Source: an uncultured Erysipelotrichaceae bacterium (GTDB lineage Bacteria > Bacillota_I > Bacilli_A > RFN20 > CAG-826). Taken from it: a DNA stretch of 9,263 nucleotides. Both the position numbers and the translations under genes were made by a program. The notes beneath the pieces are model-generated. The model was not told the DNA's origin, searched no databases, and saw only the letters and a list, made by a program, of their open reading frames with translations. Within the stretch, counting starts at the first letter, position 1, and every line of letters begins with the position of its first letter. The DNA lies in the NCBI GenBank assembly GCA_902793515.1, contig CADBDO010000028.1, positions 1-9,263 on the forward strand. The letters run 5' to 3'. Below, piece after piece: positions 1 to 4,573 of the stretch.

Positions 1-2
1 GC

Positions 3-113
3 TATGCCTATGGCCACACCAAGAACTACCTTCTCGTTAAGAAAAAGAGCGATCATTCACTCCAGAAAACCTTCGACTCAGTTCTTTATGATGAGAACAG
101 CAGGGCCGACTAG
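3..113 (+). CDS. 3' end of an upstream protein gene, possibly a TRAM-domain tRNA methylthiotransferase (MtaB-like)
   Basis: Only the last 36 codons are present, ending at TAG 111-113, so the start and any catalytic domain are outside the window. The tail begins YAYGHTKNYLLVKKK. The GHT-x-NY-x-x-V pattern resembles the TRAM domain at the C-terminus of MtaB, the radical-SAM enzyme that methylthiolates t6A37 in tRNA. That would be a nucleic-acid-binding beta-barrel strand. The match rests on a short motif recalled from the family, so the assignment is tentative. That the frame is coding is more secure, because it is open from the window edge and is followed directly by a terminator. The remaining tail is charged and shows no membrane segment. 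Confidence 0.4.
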   Translation, partial: YAYGHTKNYLLVKKKSDHSLQKTFDSVLYDENSRAD

Positions 114-157
114 CCTTTTTCTTCGATAATTGCCATTATTTTTTCTTCGGTGTAACG

Positions 158-197
158 AATTCCGTATAAGGTGCTATCGACACCTTACGGAATTTTT
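158..197 (+). terminator. Rho-independent terminator of the upstream gene
   Basis: The left arm AATTCCGTATAAGGTG (158-173) pairs with CACCTTACGGAATT (181-194) around a 7-base loop, with a two-base bulge on the left side. The right arm runs into T193-197. It lies 44 bases after the TAG and before the rpmF promoter, so it insulates rpmF from the upstream transcript. Confidence 0.8.
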
Positions 198-218
198 ATG
201 ACATTGACCAAAAATAAT

Positions 219-246
219 TTGACTAACGTAGGTTCTTCTTTATAAT
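219..246 (+). promoter_or_regulatory. rpmF promoter, sigma-70/SigA type
   Basis: TTGACT (219-224) and a perfect TATAAT (241-246) are separated by 16 bases. Predicted initiation near 253 gives a leader of about 23 bases that contains the SD site. It is the strongest consensus promoter in the window, as expected for a ribosomal protein gene. A second TTGACC at 204-209 is too far away to serve this -10. Confidence 0.8.
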
Positions 247-275
247 TATCCCAGTCCAACAAGGAGGATCGAAAA

Positions 276-461
276 ATGGCAGTCCCGCAGAGAAGAATTG
301 GTAAAACCGCTAAAAGAAAAAGAAGAACTCATTTCAACCTCGCAGCCCCAGCTTTGGTTCAGTGCAGCCACTGTGGTTCAATGGTTAGACCTCACCACGT
401 TTGCCCAGAATGTGGCTACTACGATGGTAAGGATATCCTTCACCTCAAAAAAGGCGAATAA
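276..461 (+). CDS. rpmF: 50S ribosomal protein L32
   Basis: L32 is a small zinc-ribbon protein of the large ribosomal subunit. This 61-residue product has the normal family length and the typical N-terminus MAVPQRRIGKTAKRKRR, where the initiator Met is followed by a small residue and then a basic stretch that contacts rRNA. Four cysteines, C30-x2-C33 and C43-x2-C46, form the zinc site; this is the cysteine-rich (C+) form, not the zinc-free paralogue. The ATG is fixed by AAGGAGG at 261-267 with an 8-base spacer. The gene stands alone between its own strong promoter and a terminator. In many Bacillota rpmF follows a DUF177 gene, but the tail upstream here does not look like that family. Confidence 0.98.
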   Translation: MAVPQRRIGKTAKRKRRTHFNLAAPALVQCSHCGSMVRPHHVCPECGYYDGKDILHLKKGE

Positions 462-477
462 TCTGTCTTGAGTTAAC

Positions 478-505
478 GGGTGCTCTTAATCGGGCGCCCT
501 TTTTT
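478..505 (+). terminator. Rho-independent terminator of rpmF
   Basis: GGGTGCTC (478-485) pairs with GGGCGCCC (492-499) using G-U wobbles, with a 6-base loop, and is followed by six T residues at 500-505. It lies 16 bases after the rpmF stop codon. Confidence 0.85.
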
Positions 506-522
506 ATTACTTAAAAAAGACT

Positions 523-528
523 TAGAAT
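523..528 (+). promoter_or_regulatory. Candidate -10 box for the 536 glycosyltransferase, placing initiation at or next to the ATG
   Basis: TAGAAT lies 7 bases before the ATG at 536. Initiation at the usual distance would fall at about 535-536, so the mRNA would have essentially no leader. No SD-like sequence is present upstream. The only -35 candidate at normal spacing is the T-rich tract at 500-505, which is weak and overlaps the rpmF terminator. Confidence 0.4.
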
Positions 529-535
529 TATATCC

Positions 536-1537
536 ATGAAAGTTCTTTTGTATTTTGAAGGGCAAGAAGCCATCAAAACAAGCGGCATCGGCCGTGCTTT
601 AAGCCATCAAATCAGAGCTCTTCAAAGCCAGGGCATCGAATATACCCTTAACCCAAAGGATGATTTCGATATCGCCCATATCAATACCCTCTGGGCCAAA
701 AGCGGTGCCGTCTTGAGAAAATGCAAGAAAAAGGGTATCCCAGTCATCGTTCATGGCCATTCAACCTTTGAGGATTTCAGAAAATCCTTTAAGGCCTGGC
801 AGCTCGTCGCACCTTTTTATAATTCGCGCATCAGGCGCATGTACTCACGCGCGGACCTTGTTATTACGCCAACCCCATATTCCAAAGGCCTTATCGAAGG
901 ATATGGATTCGTTAAAAAGGTCATAGATATCTCCAATGGAATCGATCTTCAGGAATATGCCGAAAATCTCGATGCTCAGAAGGCTTTCAGAGAGAAGTTC
1001 GGTATCAAAGAAGGCGAGAAATTCGTCATGGGTGTCGGTTTCCCGTTTGAAAGAAAAGGAATCCAGGACTTCTTTGAAGTCGCTAGATCGTTCCCTGATG
1101 TCAAATTCATCTGGTTTGGCGCCCTTCAGAAGATCCTTACCAACCATAAAGTCAAAGTTTGGGTCAAGAACCGCCCGGCTAACGCCATCATGGCCGGATA
1201 CTGCAAAGGCGATCTCATCCATGGCGCTTATCAGCAGGCAACATGTTTATTTTTCCCATCGTTAGAAGAGACTGAAGGTATTGTCGTTTTAGAAGCTTTA
1301 GCCAGCCATTGTCCTCTTGTTGTGCGTAATATCGGCGTTTATGAGCCATGGCTCAAAGACGGTGTTAACGCTCACATCGAAAAAGACAACGAAGGTTTCA
1401 TCAAAACCATCGACTCCTTGCTCAAAAACGGCGAAGACAAAGCCATCCTCGATGAAGGTTATAAAGTGGTTGAGGCAAGAACCCTTGAGATTGTCGGAGG
1501 CAAATTAAAAGAGGCTTACGAGAGCCTCCTTAAATAG
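536..1537 (+). CDS. GT4-family glycosyltransferase (GT-B fold), probably a CpoA-like membrane glycolipid synthase
   Basis: The 333-residue product has the two-domain layout of a GT-B retaining glycosyltransferase. The N-terminal acceptor domain opens with MKVLLYFEG and SGIGRA (16-21), a loop typical of the family, and contains HGHST (73-77). The C-terminal nucleotide-sugar domain carries SNGID (133-137), a G-x-G...ERKG segment (166-175; R173 and K174 probably bind phosphate) and the E-x7-E motif E245...E253 in EETEGIVVLEALA. The N-terminus, the HGHST-x-EDFR-x-SF segment and EETEGIVVLEALA recall pneumococcal CpoA, which adds a second sugar to glucosyl-diacylglycerol. I infer a cytoplasmic-face enzyme of glycolipid or lipoteichoic-anchor synthesis. 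The exact sugar and acceptor cannot be read. There is no signal peptide, as expected. The start fits the family N-terminus but has no SD. Its stop codon directly abuts that of the convergent gene. Confidence 0.85.
   Translation: MKVLLYFEGQEAIKTSGIGRALSHQIRALQSQGIEYTLNPKDDFDIAHINTLWAKSGAVLRKCKKKGIPVIVHGHSTFEDFRKSFKAWQLVAPFYNSRIRRMYSRADLVITPTPYSKGLIEGYGFVKKVIDISNGIDLQEYAENLDAQKAFREKFGIKEGEKFVMGVGFPFERKGIQDFFEVARSFPDVKFIWFGALQKILTNHKVKVWVKNRPANAIMAGYCKGDLIHGAYQQATCLFFPSLEETEGIVVLEALASHCPLVVRNIGVYEPWLKDGVNAHIEKDNEGFIKTIDSLLKNGEDKAILDEGYKVVEARTLEIVGGKLKEAYESLLK
1502..1528 (-). terminator. Intrinsic terminator of the minus-strand GT2 gene, inside the plus-strand gene
   Basis: Read on the minus strand, GAGGCT (1528-1523) pairs with AGCCTC (1516-1511) around a 6-base loop and is followed by TTTTAATTT (1510-1502). 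It lies about 10 bases past the GT2 stop and within the last codons of the 536-1537 gene. Read on the plus strand the same hairpin has no good T-tract. Confidence 0.6.
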
Positions 1538-2494
1538 TTATTTGAGCCACGCTCTTTCAAGCAATGCGCAATAGCTTCTTCCTTTTTCCGAAAGAGGCTT
1601 TTTTAGATTCTTGACCTCTTTCCATTCGGTCTTTACATTCTTCAAGTAAGTTTTGGTAGCGCCGTACTTCTTATCGAGCGACAAATCGAAGAGAAGCGAC
1701 AAGTAGGAGCGGAATGCTGTCTTCTTGAACGCTTCAATAAGCGACTTATCTGGGTTCTTCTCGAGGTAACTTCTGATTAGAGCAAAGACCCAAAGATGCC
1801 TTTCGGAACGGTCGGTGCGGTGGACGCTCATCGCGCTGGTTGGAACGTTCTTGTAGTAATAGTAGAGAGGGTCTTTGATGCAGACGACCTTCTTGCAATA
1901 AGAGAGCATCGAGATGCAGAAAGCGACATCCTCAAACATATCCTTATGATCGGAGAGGAGAAGCAATGGTCTCTTTTCGATGATTTCTCTCTTCCACATC
2001 TTGGTCCAAAGGAATCCGCGGAACGAGACATCCCAAAGGAACGCGGTGATGGTTTCCTTGGTGTTATATGTGGCGCTCGAAGAGAAGGAGAAAGCTTTCT
2101 CTTTTTCCTTTTCGTCGACTTGATAGAAAGAGCAGTTAACGCAGTCAGCGTCGGTGTTTCTCATCGTTTTGACAAGGGTAGATAAGCAATCTTTCCTTAG
2201 TTTGTCGTCGGCATCCATGAAATAGATGTAGTCACCTTTACTGTCGAGTATGGCTTTCCAACGGGAAAGGGCCTGACCCATGCGGTAAGGCTCTGTATGC
2301 ACTTTTATCTGATCTGGGTATTTCTCAGCGTATTCCTTAGCGAAGGCTAAGCTGCCATCGCCAGAATCGTCGATGCCCATGATAAGTTCGGTAGGTTCGC
2401 TAAAATCCTGGTTGAGGAAGGAGTCGAGGGCTCTTTCCAAAGTATCCCTGTTCCTAAAGACAGGCATGATGACGGAGACGACTGGTTTGTTCAT
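1538..2494 (-). CDS. GT2-family glycosyltransferase (GT-A fold)
   Basis: The 318-residue product is a GT-A glycosyltransferase that uses a nucleotide sugar and a divalent metal. PVVSVIMPVFRN (4-15) is the first beta strand, and IDDSGDGS (41-48) replaces the usual VDDGSTDGS-like nucleotide-binding loop. DADD (94-97) holds the metal-binding DXD. The C-terminal half carries WTKMWKREII (163-172), the ED pair E188-D189 (probable catalytic base region) and a YYYY segment, as in cell-surface polysaccharide and teichoic-type GT2 enzymes. The donor, acceptor and true substrate are not readable. I see no membrane segment. I chose the ATG at 2494 because the family motif starts right after it. The open frame extends upstream to 2560, but that extension would read through the promoter region and the palindrome. 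There is no SD, and an extended -10 lies 6 bases upstream. It is divergent from rpsU and convergent with the 536-1537 glycosyltransferase. Confidence 0.85.
   Translation of the reverse strand: MNKPVVSVIMPVFRNRDTLERALDSFLNQDFSEPTELIMGIDDSGDGSLAFAKEYAEKYPDQIKVHTEPYRMGQALSRWKAILDSKGDYIYFMDADDKLRKDCLSTLVKTMRNTDADCVNCSFYQVDEKEKEKAFSFSSSATYNTKETITAFLWDVSFRGFLWTKMWKREIIEKRPLLLLSDHKDMFEDVAFCISMLSYCKKVVCIKDPLYYYYKNVPTSAMSVHRTDRSERHLWVFALIRSYLEKNPDKSLIEAFKKTAFRSYLSLLFDLSLDKKYGATKTYLKNVKTEWKEVKNLKKPLSEKGRSYCALLERAWLK
1581..1604 (+). terminator. Possible terminator for the 536-1537 gene, inside the GT2 3' end
   Basis: CCTTTTT (1581-1587) pairs with AAAGAGG (1591-1597), with one G-U pair and a three-base loop. 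One C follows, then six T residues at 1599-1604. The stem is poor in GC, so it may be a weak terminator. It is the nearest T-tracted hairpin downstream of the 1537 stop. Confidence 0.4.
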
Positions 2495-2500
2495 GCCGTA

Positions 2501-2509
2501 ATGATAGCA
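2501..2509 (-). promoter_or_regulatory. Extended -10 promoter of the GT2 gene, likely leaderless
   Basis: On the minus strand the sequence reads TGCTATCAT, an extended -10 (TGn plus TATCAT). It is followed by only six bases (TACGGC) before the ATG at 2494. The expected start point is the A of the ATG. At the normal -35 position (2524-2529) there is no recognisable hexamer; that position falls inside the palindrome at 2518-2533. Confidence 0.5.
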
Positions 2510-2517
2510 TATAAAAC

Positions 2518-2533
2518 AGTCACTTAAGTGACT
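2518..2533. promoter_or_regulatory. Perfect 16-bp palindrome in the divergent GT2/rpsU promoter region, candidate operator
   Basis: AGTCACTTAAGTGACT is identical to its own reverse complement and is flanked by A-rich DNA on the plus strand. Its centre is about 31 bp upstream of the predicted GT2 start point, where the -35 would sit, and about 58 bp upstream of the predicted rpsU start point. It has no loop and no following T-tract, so it does not look like a terminator. Binding of a dimeric regulator is inferred from symmetry and position only. Confidence 0.5.
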
Positions 2534-2549
2534 AAAAATTTGAAAAAGG

Positions 2550-2577
2550 TTGCAAAACACCTAGACTTCGATAGAAT
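2550..2577 (+). promoter_or_regulatory. rpsU promoter
   Basis: TTGCAA (2550-2555) and TAGAAT (2572-2577) are separated by 16 bases. Initiation near 2584 would give a leader of about 25 bases containing the SD site. TTGAAA at 2540-2545 is too far from the -10 to be its partner. Confidence 0.65.
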
Positions 2578-2591
2578 AATGAAGCACGAAA

Positions 2592-2600
2592 GAGAGGTGA
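2592..2600 (+). promoter_or_regulatory. Shine-Dalgarno site that sets the rpsU start
   Basis: GAGAGGTGA differs by little from the full anti-SD complement and lies 8 bases before the ATG at 2609. It favours this start over the longer open frame, whose upstream codons would run through the predicted promoter. Confidence 0.8.
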
Positions 2601-2608
2601 ATCCGATC

Positions 2609-2785
2609 ATGCCAGTCAAAACAGTTCTTCGCGAAGGCGAAAATCTCGATGAGGCCTTACGTCGTTTCAAGAGAAGCGTCAATAAGAGCGGCATTCTCCT
2701 CGAATCAAGAAAAAGAGAGTTCTATCTCAAAACCGGTCTTCGTAGAAAAATGAAGTCCGAAATGGCCCGCCGTAAAAAGTGGTAA
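2609..2785 (+). CDS. rpsU: 30S ribosomal protein S21
   Basis: S21 is a small basic helical protein of the 30S platform, near the anti-SD end of 16S rRNA, where it helps initiation. From ATG 2609 the product is 58 residues, the usual family length. It has the typical N-terminus MPVKTVLREGENLDEALRRF, the conserved FKRSV segment, the RKREFY motif and a C-terminal tail rich in Arg and Lys. The open frame continues 27 codons upstream to 2528, but SD placement, the promoter and family length all reject that start. In Bacillota rpsU often precedes yqeY, phoH and ybeY; here a terminator and an unrelated C39 membrane-protein gene separate it from ybeY. It is divergent from the GT2 gene. Confidence 0.97.
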   Translation: MPVKTVLREGENLDEALRRFKRSVNKSGILLESRKREFYLKTGLRRKMKSEMARRKKW

Positions 2786-2790
2786 AAATC

Positions 2791-2817
2791 ATCCCTCAGC
2801 AAAATGAGGGATTTTTT
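2791..2817 (+). terminator. Rho-independent terminator of rpsU
   Basis: ATCCCTCA (2791-2798) pairs perfectly with TGAGGGAT (2805-2812) around a GCAAAA loop, running into T2812-2817. It lies 5 bases after the rpsU stop, so rpsU is probably monocistronic. Confidence 0.92.
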
Positions 2818-2828
2818 ATTACCAATTT

Positions 2829-2857
2829 CTGAAAAAACTGATTTCCCACTCTATATG
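2829..2857 (+). promoter_or_regulatory. Candidate promoter of the C39 membrane-protein gene
   Basis: CTGAAA (2829-2834) and TATATG (2852-2857) have a 17-base spacer. The -10 ends 7 bases before the ATG at 2865, so the transcript would start at or next to the start codon. Both hexamers are imperfect, but the strong rpsU terminator just upstream means some promoter is needed here. Confidence 0.4.
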
Positions 2858-2864
2858 GTAAGTG

Positions 2865-4070
2865 ATGGGAAATTTTGTTTATCAGGGAGATGAGGAAGGC
2901 TGTGGCCTTGCCACCCTCAAAATGCTCCTCTTGGATCTGACCAAGAAAAAAGGCTATCGCTATCTGACTTCGGAGAAAGAGACGGACATCTCGTTAGAGG
3001 ATATCCGGCAGATCGCTTTCAAAGAAGGCGTCGACATCAAGTGGAAGCGGGCATCTTCTAAAGAAGAATTGCTCCTCGCTTCGAGTTTTCCTTTGCTGAT
3101 TCTATTAGAAGGAAGCAACAAAGGGCATCTCGTCTACCTAAAGAAAGCCACGAAGAAGAAGTTCCTGGTTTATGACCCTGCCATTGGCAAGAGATGGGTG
3201 AAGAAGGAGGATTTCATTAAGGATTTCTCGTGCGTGTATGGTGAGCCCGTTCTCTTTAGCGTCGAGAGCTGTCCTTACACCAAACCGATGATCTTCTCCA
3301 AAAAGGGATTCTTCCTCAGTTCATTCACGTCATTGTTAGGAATCGCTTCGCTTTACTTCGGCCTCTATCTATTAGGAAATGAAGATTCTTATATCGTGGT
3401 CGCTATTCTGCTTTCCTTATATGGATTGCTGAGCGTTGGGTCACGACTGATCAATGGATTCTTCAGCCGAAGGTTCGATAAGCGGTGGCTCAAATACGTT
3501 CCTTCTAATTCAAAGAAGAAACTCGCCAAAAACTACGAGCGTTACTACGCTTTCAAGAGCTCGACCTTCCCAGCAGTCATGACGATTGTTGAGGGAATAA
3601 GCGTGGTCTTTGGCCTCTCATTCCTCTTTGGGCTTAATGACCCTTATTTCTACGTGTCCGCCATTGGGTTAAGCATCTATCTCGCTCTCGAAAGCGGCAT
3701 CTTCAGGAAGAAGGTCATCAAAAAGAAGGAATCTCTTGTCCTTGCCGAAGAGAATCTCCTTCAAGGCAAAGACAATATCCGAGAACAGCTCAAGAAGATG
3801 AGTTCAATCAGCAATAAGGCCTTTCAGATCGGGGAAGGTGCAACATATGTTCAAATCATCTATATGGCGGTGGCAATTGGCCTCGCGTTCATCCCTTCAA
3901 TGATGAGTGAGAACTTCACGTTGAACTACTTCCTTTTCCATTTCTTTGGCCTTTTGGGGCTTGGTCAAGGCATCAGGTCCCTCCTCAATTTCTTCGAGAA
4001 CCGTTCCGAAAGAGAAAGAGCGTATGTCTATTTCTTAGACAATTTCGTGAAAAAAGAAGACTCAAGATAA
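2865..4070 (+). CDS. C39 peptidase plus six-helix ABC-exporter-like membrane protein, lacking an ATPase domain
   Basis: The 401-residue product has two parts. Residues 1-135 look like a C39 cysteine peptidase, the domain that removes double-glycine leaders from exported peptides. Q7 (oxyanion), C13 in EGCGLATLKM, H88 in GHLVYL and D104 in VYDPAIG give the complete catalytic set. Residues about 148-377 hold six hydrophobic segments (near 148-171, 175-197, 234-257, 260-280, 326-347 and 351-377) with a long charged stretch (281-322) before the fifth, as in the membrane domain of peptidase-containing ABC exporters. The protein ends 24 residues after the last helix, where such exporters continue into a nucleotide-binding domain of over 200 residues; no Walker A, signature or Walker B motif is present. 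The in-frame sequence after the stop encodes no ATPase, and ybeY follows. The start could be GTG 2862 or ATG 2865; neither has an SD. Maturation or export of a peptide with an ATPase in trans, or a non-transport peptidase role, are both possible. Confidence 0.8.
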   Translation: MGNFVYQGDEEGCGLATLKMLLLDLTKKKGYRYLTSEKETDISLEDIRQIAFKEGVDIKWKRASSKEELLLASSFPLLILLEGSNKGHLVYLKKATKKKFLVYDPAIGKRWVKKEDFIKDFSCVYGEPVLFSVESCPYTKPMIFSKKGFFLSSFTSLLGIASLYFGLYLLGNEDSYIVVAILLSLYGLLSVGSRLINGFFSRRFDKRWLKYVPSNSKKKLAKNYERYYAFKSSTFPAVMTIVEGISVVFGLSFLFGLNDPYFYVSAIGLSIYLALESGIFRKKVIKKKESLVLAEENLLQGKDNIREQLKKMSSISNKAFQIGEGATYVQIIYMAVAIGLAFIPSMMSENFTLNYFLFHFFGLLGLGQGIRSLLNFFENRSERERAYVYFLDNFVKKEDSR

Positions 4071-4082
4071 TTTTATCTTGGG
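4061..4082 (+). other. Hairpin across the stop codon of the C39 gene
   Basis: CTCAAGATA (4061-4069) pairs with TATCTTGGG (4074-4082), with one G-U pair and a 4-base loop. The core CAAGATA/TATCTTG is perfect. The stop codon TAA (4068-4070) is inside it. No T-tract follows, so it is not a canonical terminator; it may stabilise the mRNA 3' end or weakly pause polymerase before ybeY. Confidence 0.4.
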
Positions 4083-4090
4083 TCGTCATG

Positions 4091-4099
4091 TGCTAAAGT
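4091..4099 (+). promoter_or_regulatory. Candidate extended -10 promoter for ybeY-era-recO
   Basis: TGCTAAAGT is an extended -10 (TGn plus TAAAGT) ending 9 bases before the ybeY ATG. Initiation would be at about 4106-4107, giving a leader of only two or three bases. No clear -35 is seen at the normal position. The same TGC prefix occurs before the GT2 -10. Confidence 0.4.
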
Positions 4100-4108
4100 A
4101 TTGCCGAT

Positions 4109-4573
4109 ATGGAAGTTGTATTTGATAACCCTTACGGAAAAGAATTCGATTGGCTCAACGAGAGATACTCGGAAATAGCCAAAGCCGCATTCTCTTATCT
4201 TGATGTGAAAGAGAATTATGAAATCGATGTTTCTCTCGTCGATGATGAGACGATTCATCAGATAAATAGGGACTATAGGAACGTTGACCGCGTTACCGAT
4301 GTCATCTCTTTCGCATTCAATGACGATAAGGATCCAAACGATCAGATCAACTCCTTAGAGGTGCAAAAGATGTTAGGAGAAATCCTCATCTGTTTGCCAC
4401 AGGCCAAACGCCAAGCAGCCGAGATTGGAAACACCCTTGAGCGTGAGCTCTCCTTCCTATTCACGCATGGGCTACTCCATTTGCTTGGCTATGACCACAT
4501 GACACCAGAAGACGAGGCCATAATGTTCCCTCTTCAAGAGAAGATTCTAGGCCTTGTAGGAGATAAAAAATGA
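4109..4573 (+). CDS. ybeY: YbeY, rRNA maturation endoribonuclease
   Basis: YbeY is a zinc-dependent RNase that acts in 16S rRNA 3'-end maturation and ribosome quality control in the cytoplasm. The 154-residue product has the normal family length. The zinc site is H120-x3-H124-x5-H130 in HGLLHLLGYDH, followed by the usual M-x-PE-x-E segment. Conserved upstream motifs are NRDYRNVDRVTDVISF (53-68), with R57 likely in the active-site groove, and GEILIC (90-95). The start at 4109 has no SD; a -10-like box sits 9 bases before it. The TGA stop overlaps the era start codon by four bases (ATGA), so era translation is probably coupled. ybeY next to era is the standard Bacillota arrangement, here without the dgkA or cdd genes often found between them. 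Confidence 0.97.
   Translation: MEVVFDNPYGKEFDWLNERYSEIAKAAFSYLDVKENYEIDVSLVDDETIHQINRDYRNVDRVTDVISFAFNDDKDPNDQINSLEVQKMLGEILICLPQAKRQAAEIGNTLERELSFLFTHGLLHLLGYDHMTPEDEAIMFPLQEKILGLVGDKK

Noticed and set aside
126..144. ATAAT-TGCC-ATTAT followed by T5, a possible extra terminator after the first gene.
   Set aside because: The stem is five A-T pairs and would be very unstable. The GC-containing hairpin at 158-197 is a better terminator.
509..519. The sequence ACTTAAAAA shared before the 536 gene and at 6181 before glyQS, as a possible common regulatory site.
   Set aside because: It is short and A-rich in AT-rich intergenic DNA, so chance is the simplest explanation.
2495..2560. N-terminal extension of the GT2 protein by 22 residues.
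   Set aside because: The GT2 fold begins right after Met at 2494, and the extension would be encoded by the palindrome and the -10 region.
2528..2608. N-terminal extension of rpsU by 27 codons.
   Set aside because: S21 is about 58 residues, the SD site fits ATG 2609, and the extension would be read from DNA that holds the promoter.
4073..4258. Small minus-strand open frame over the start of ybeY, and similar short frames inside glyQS, dnaG and GT2.
   Set aside because: All are shadows of conserved genes with no SD or family similarity.
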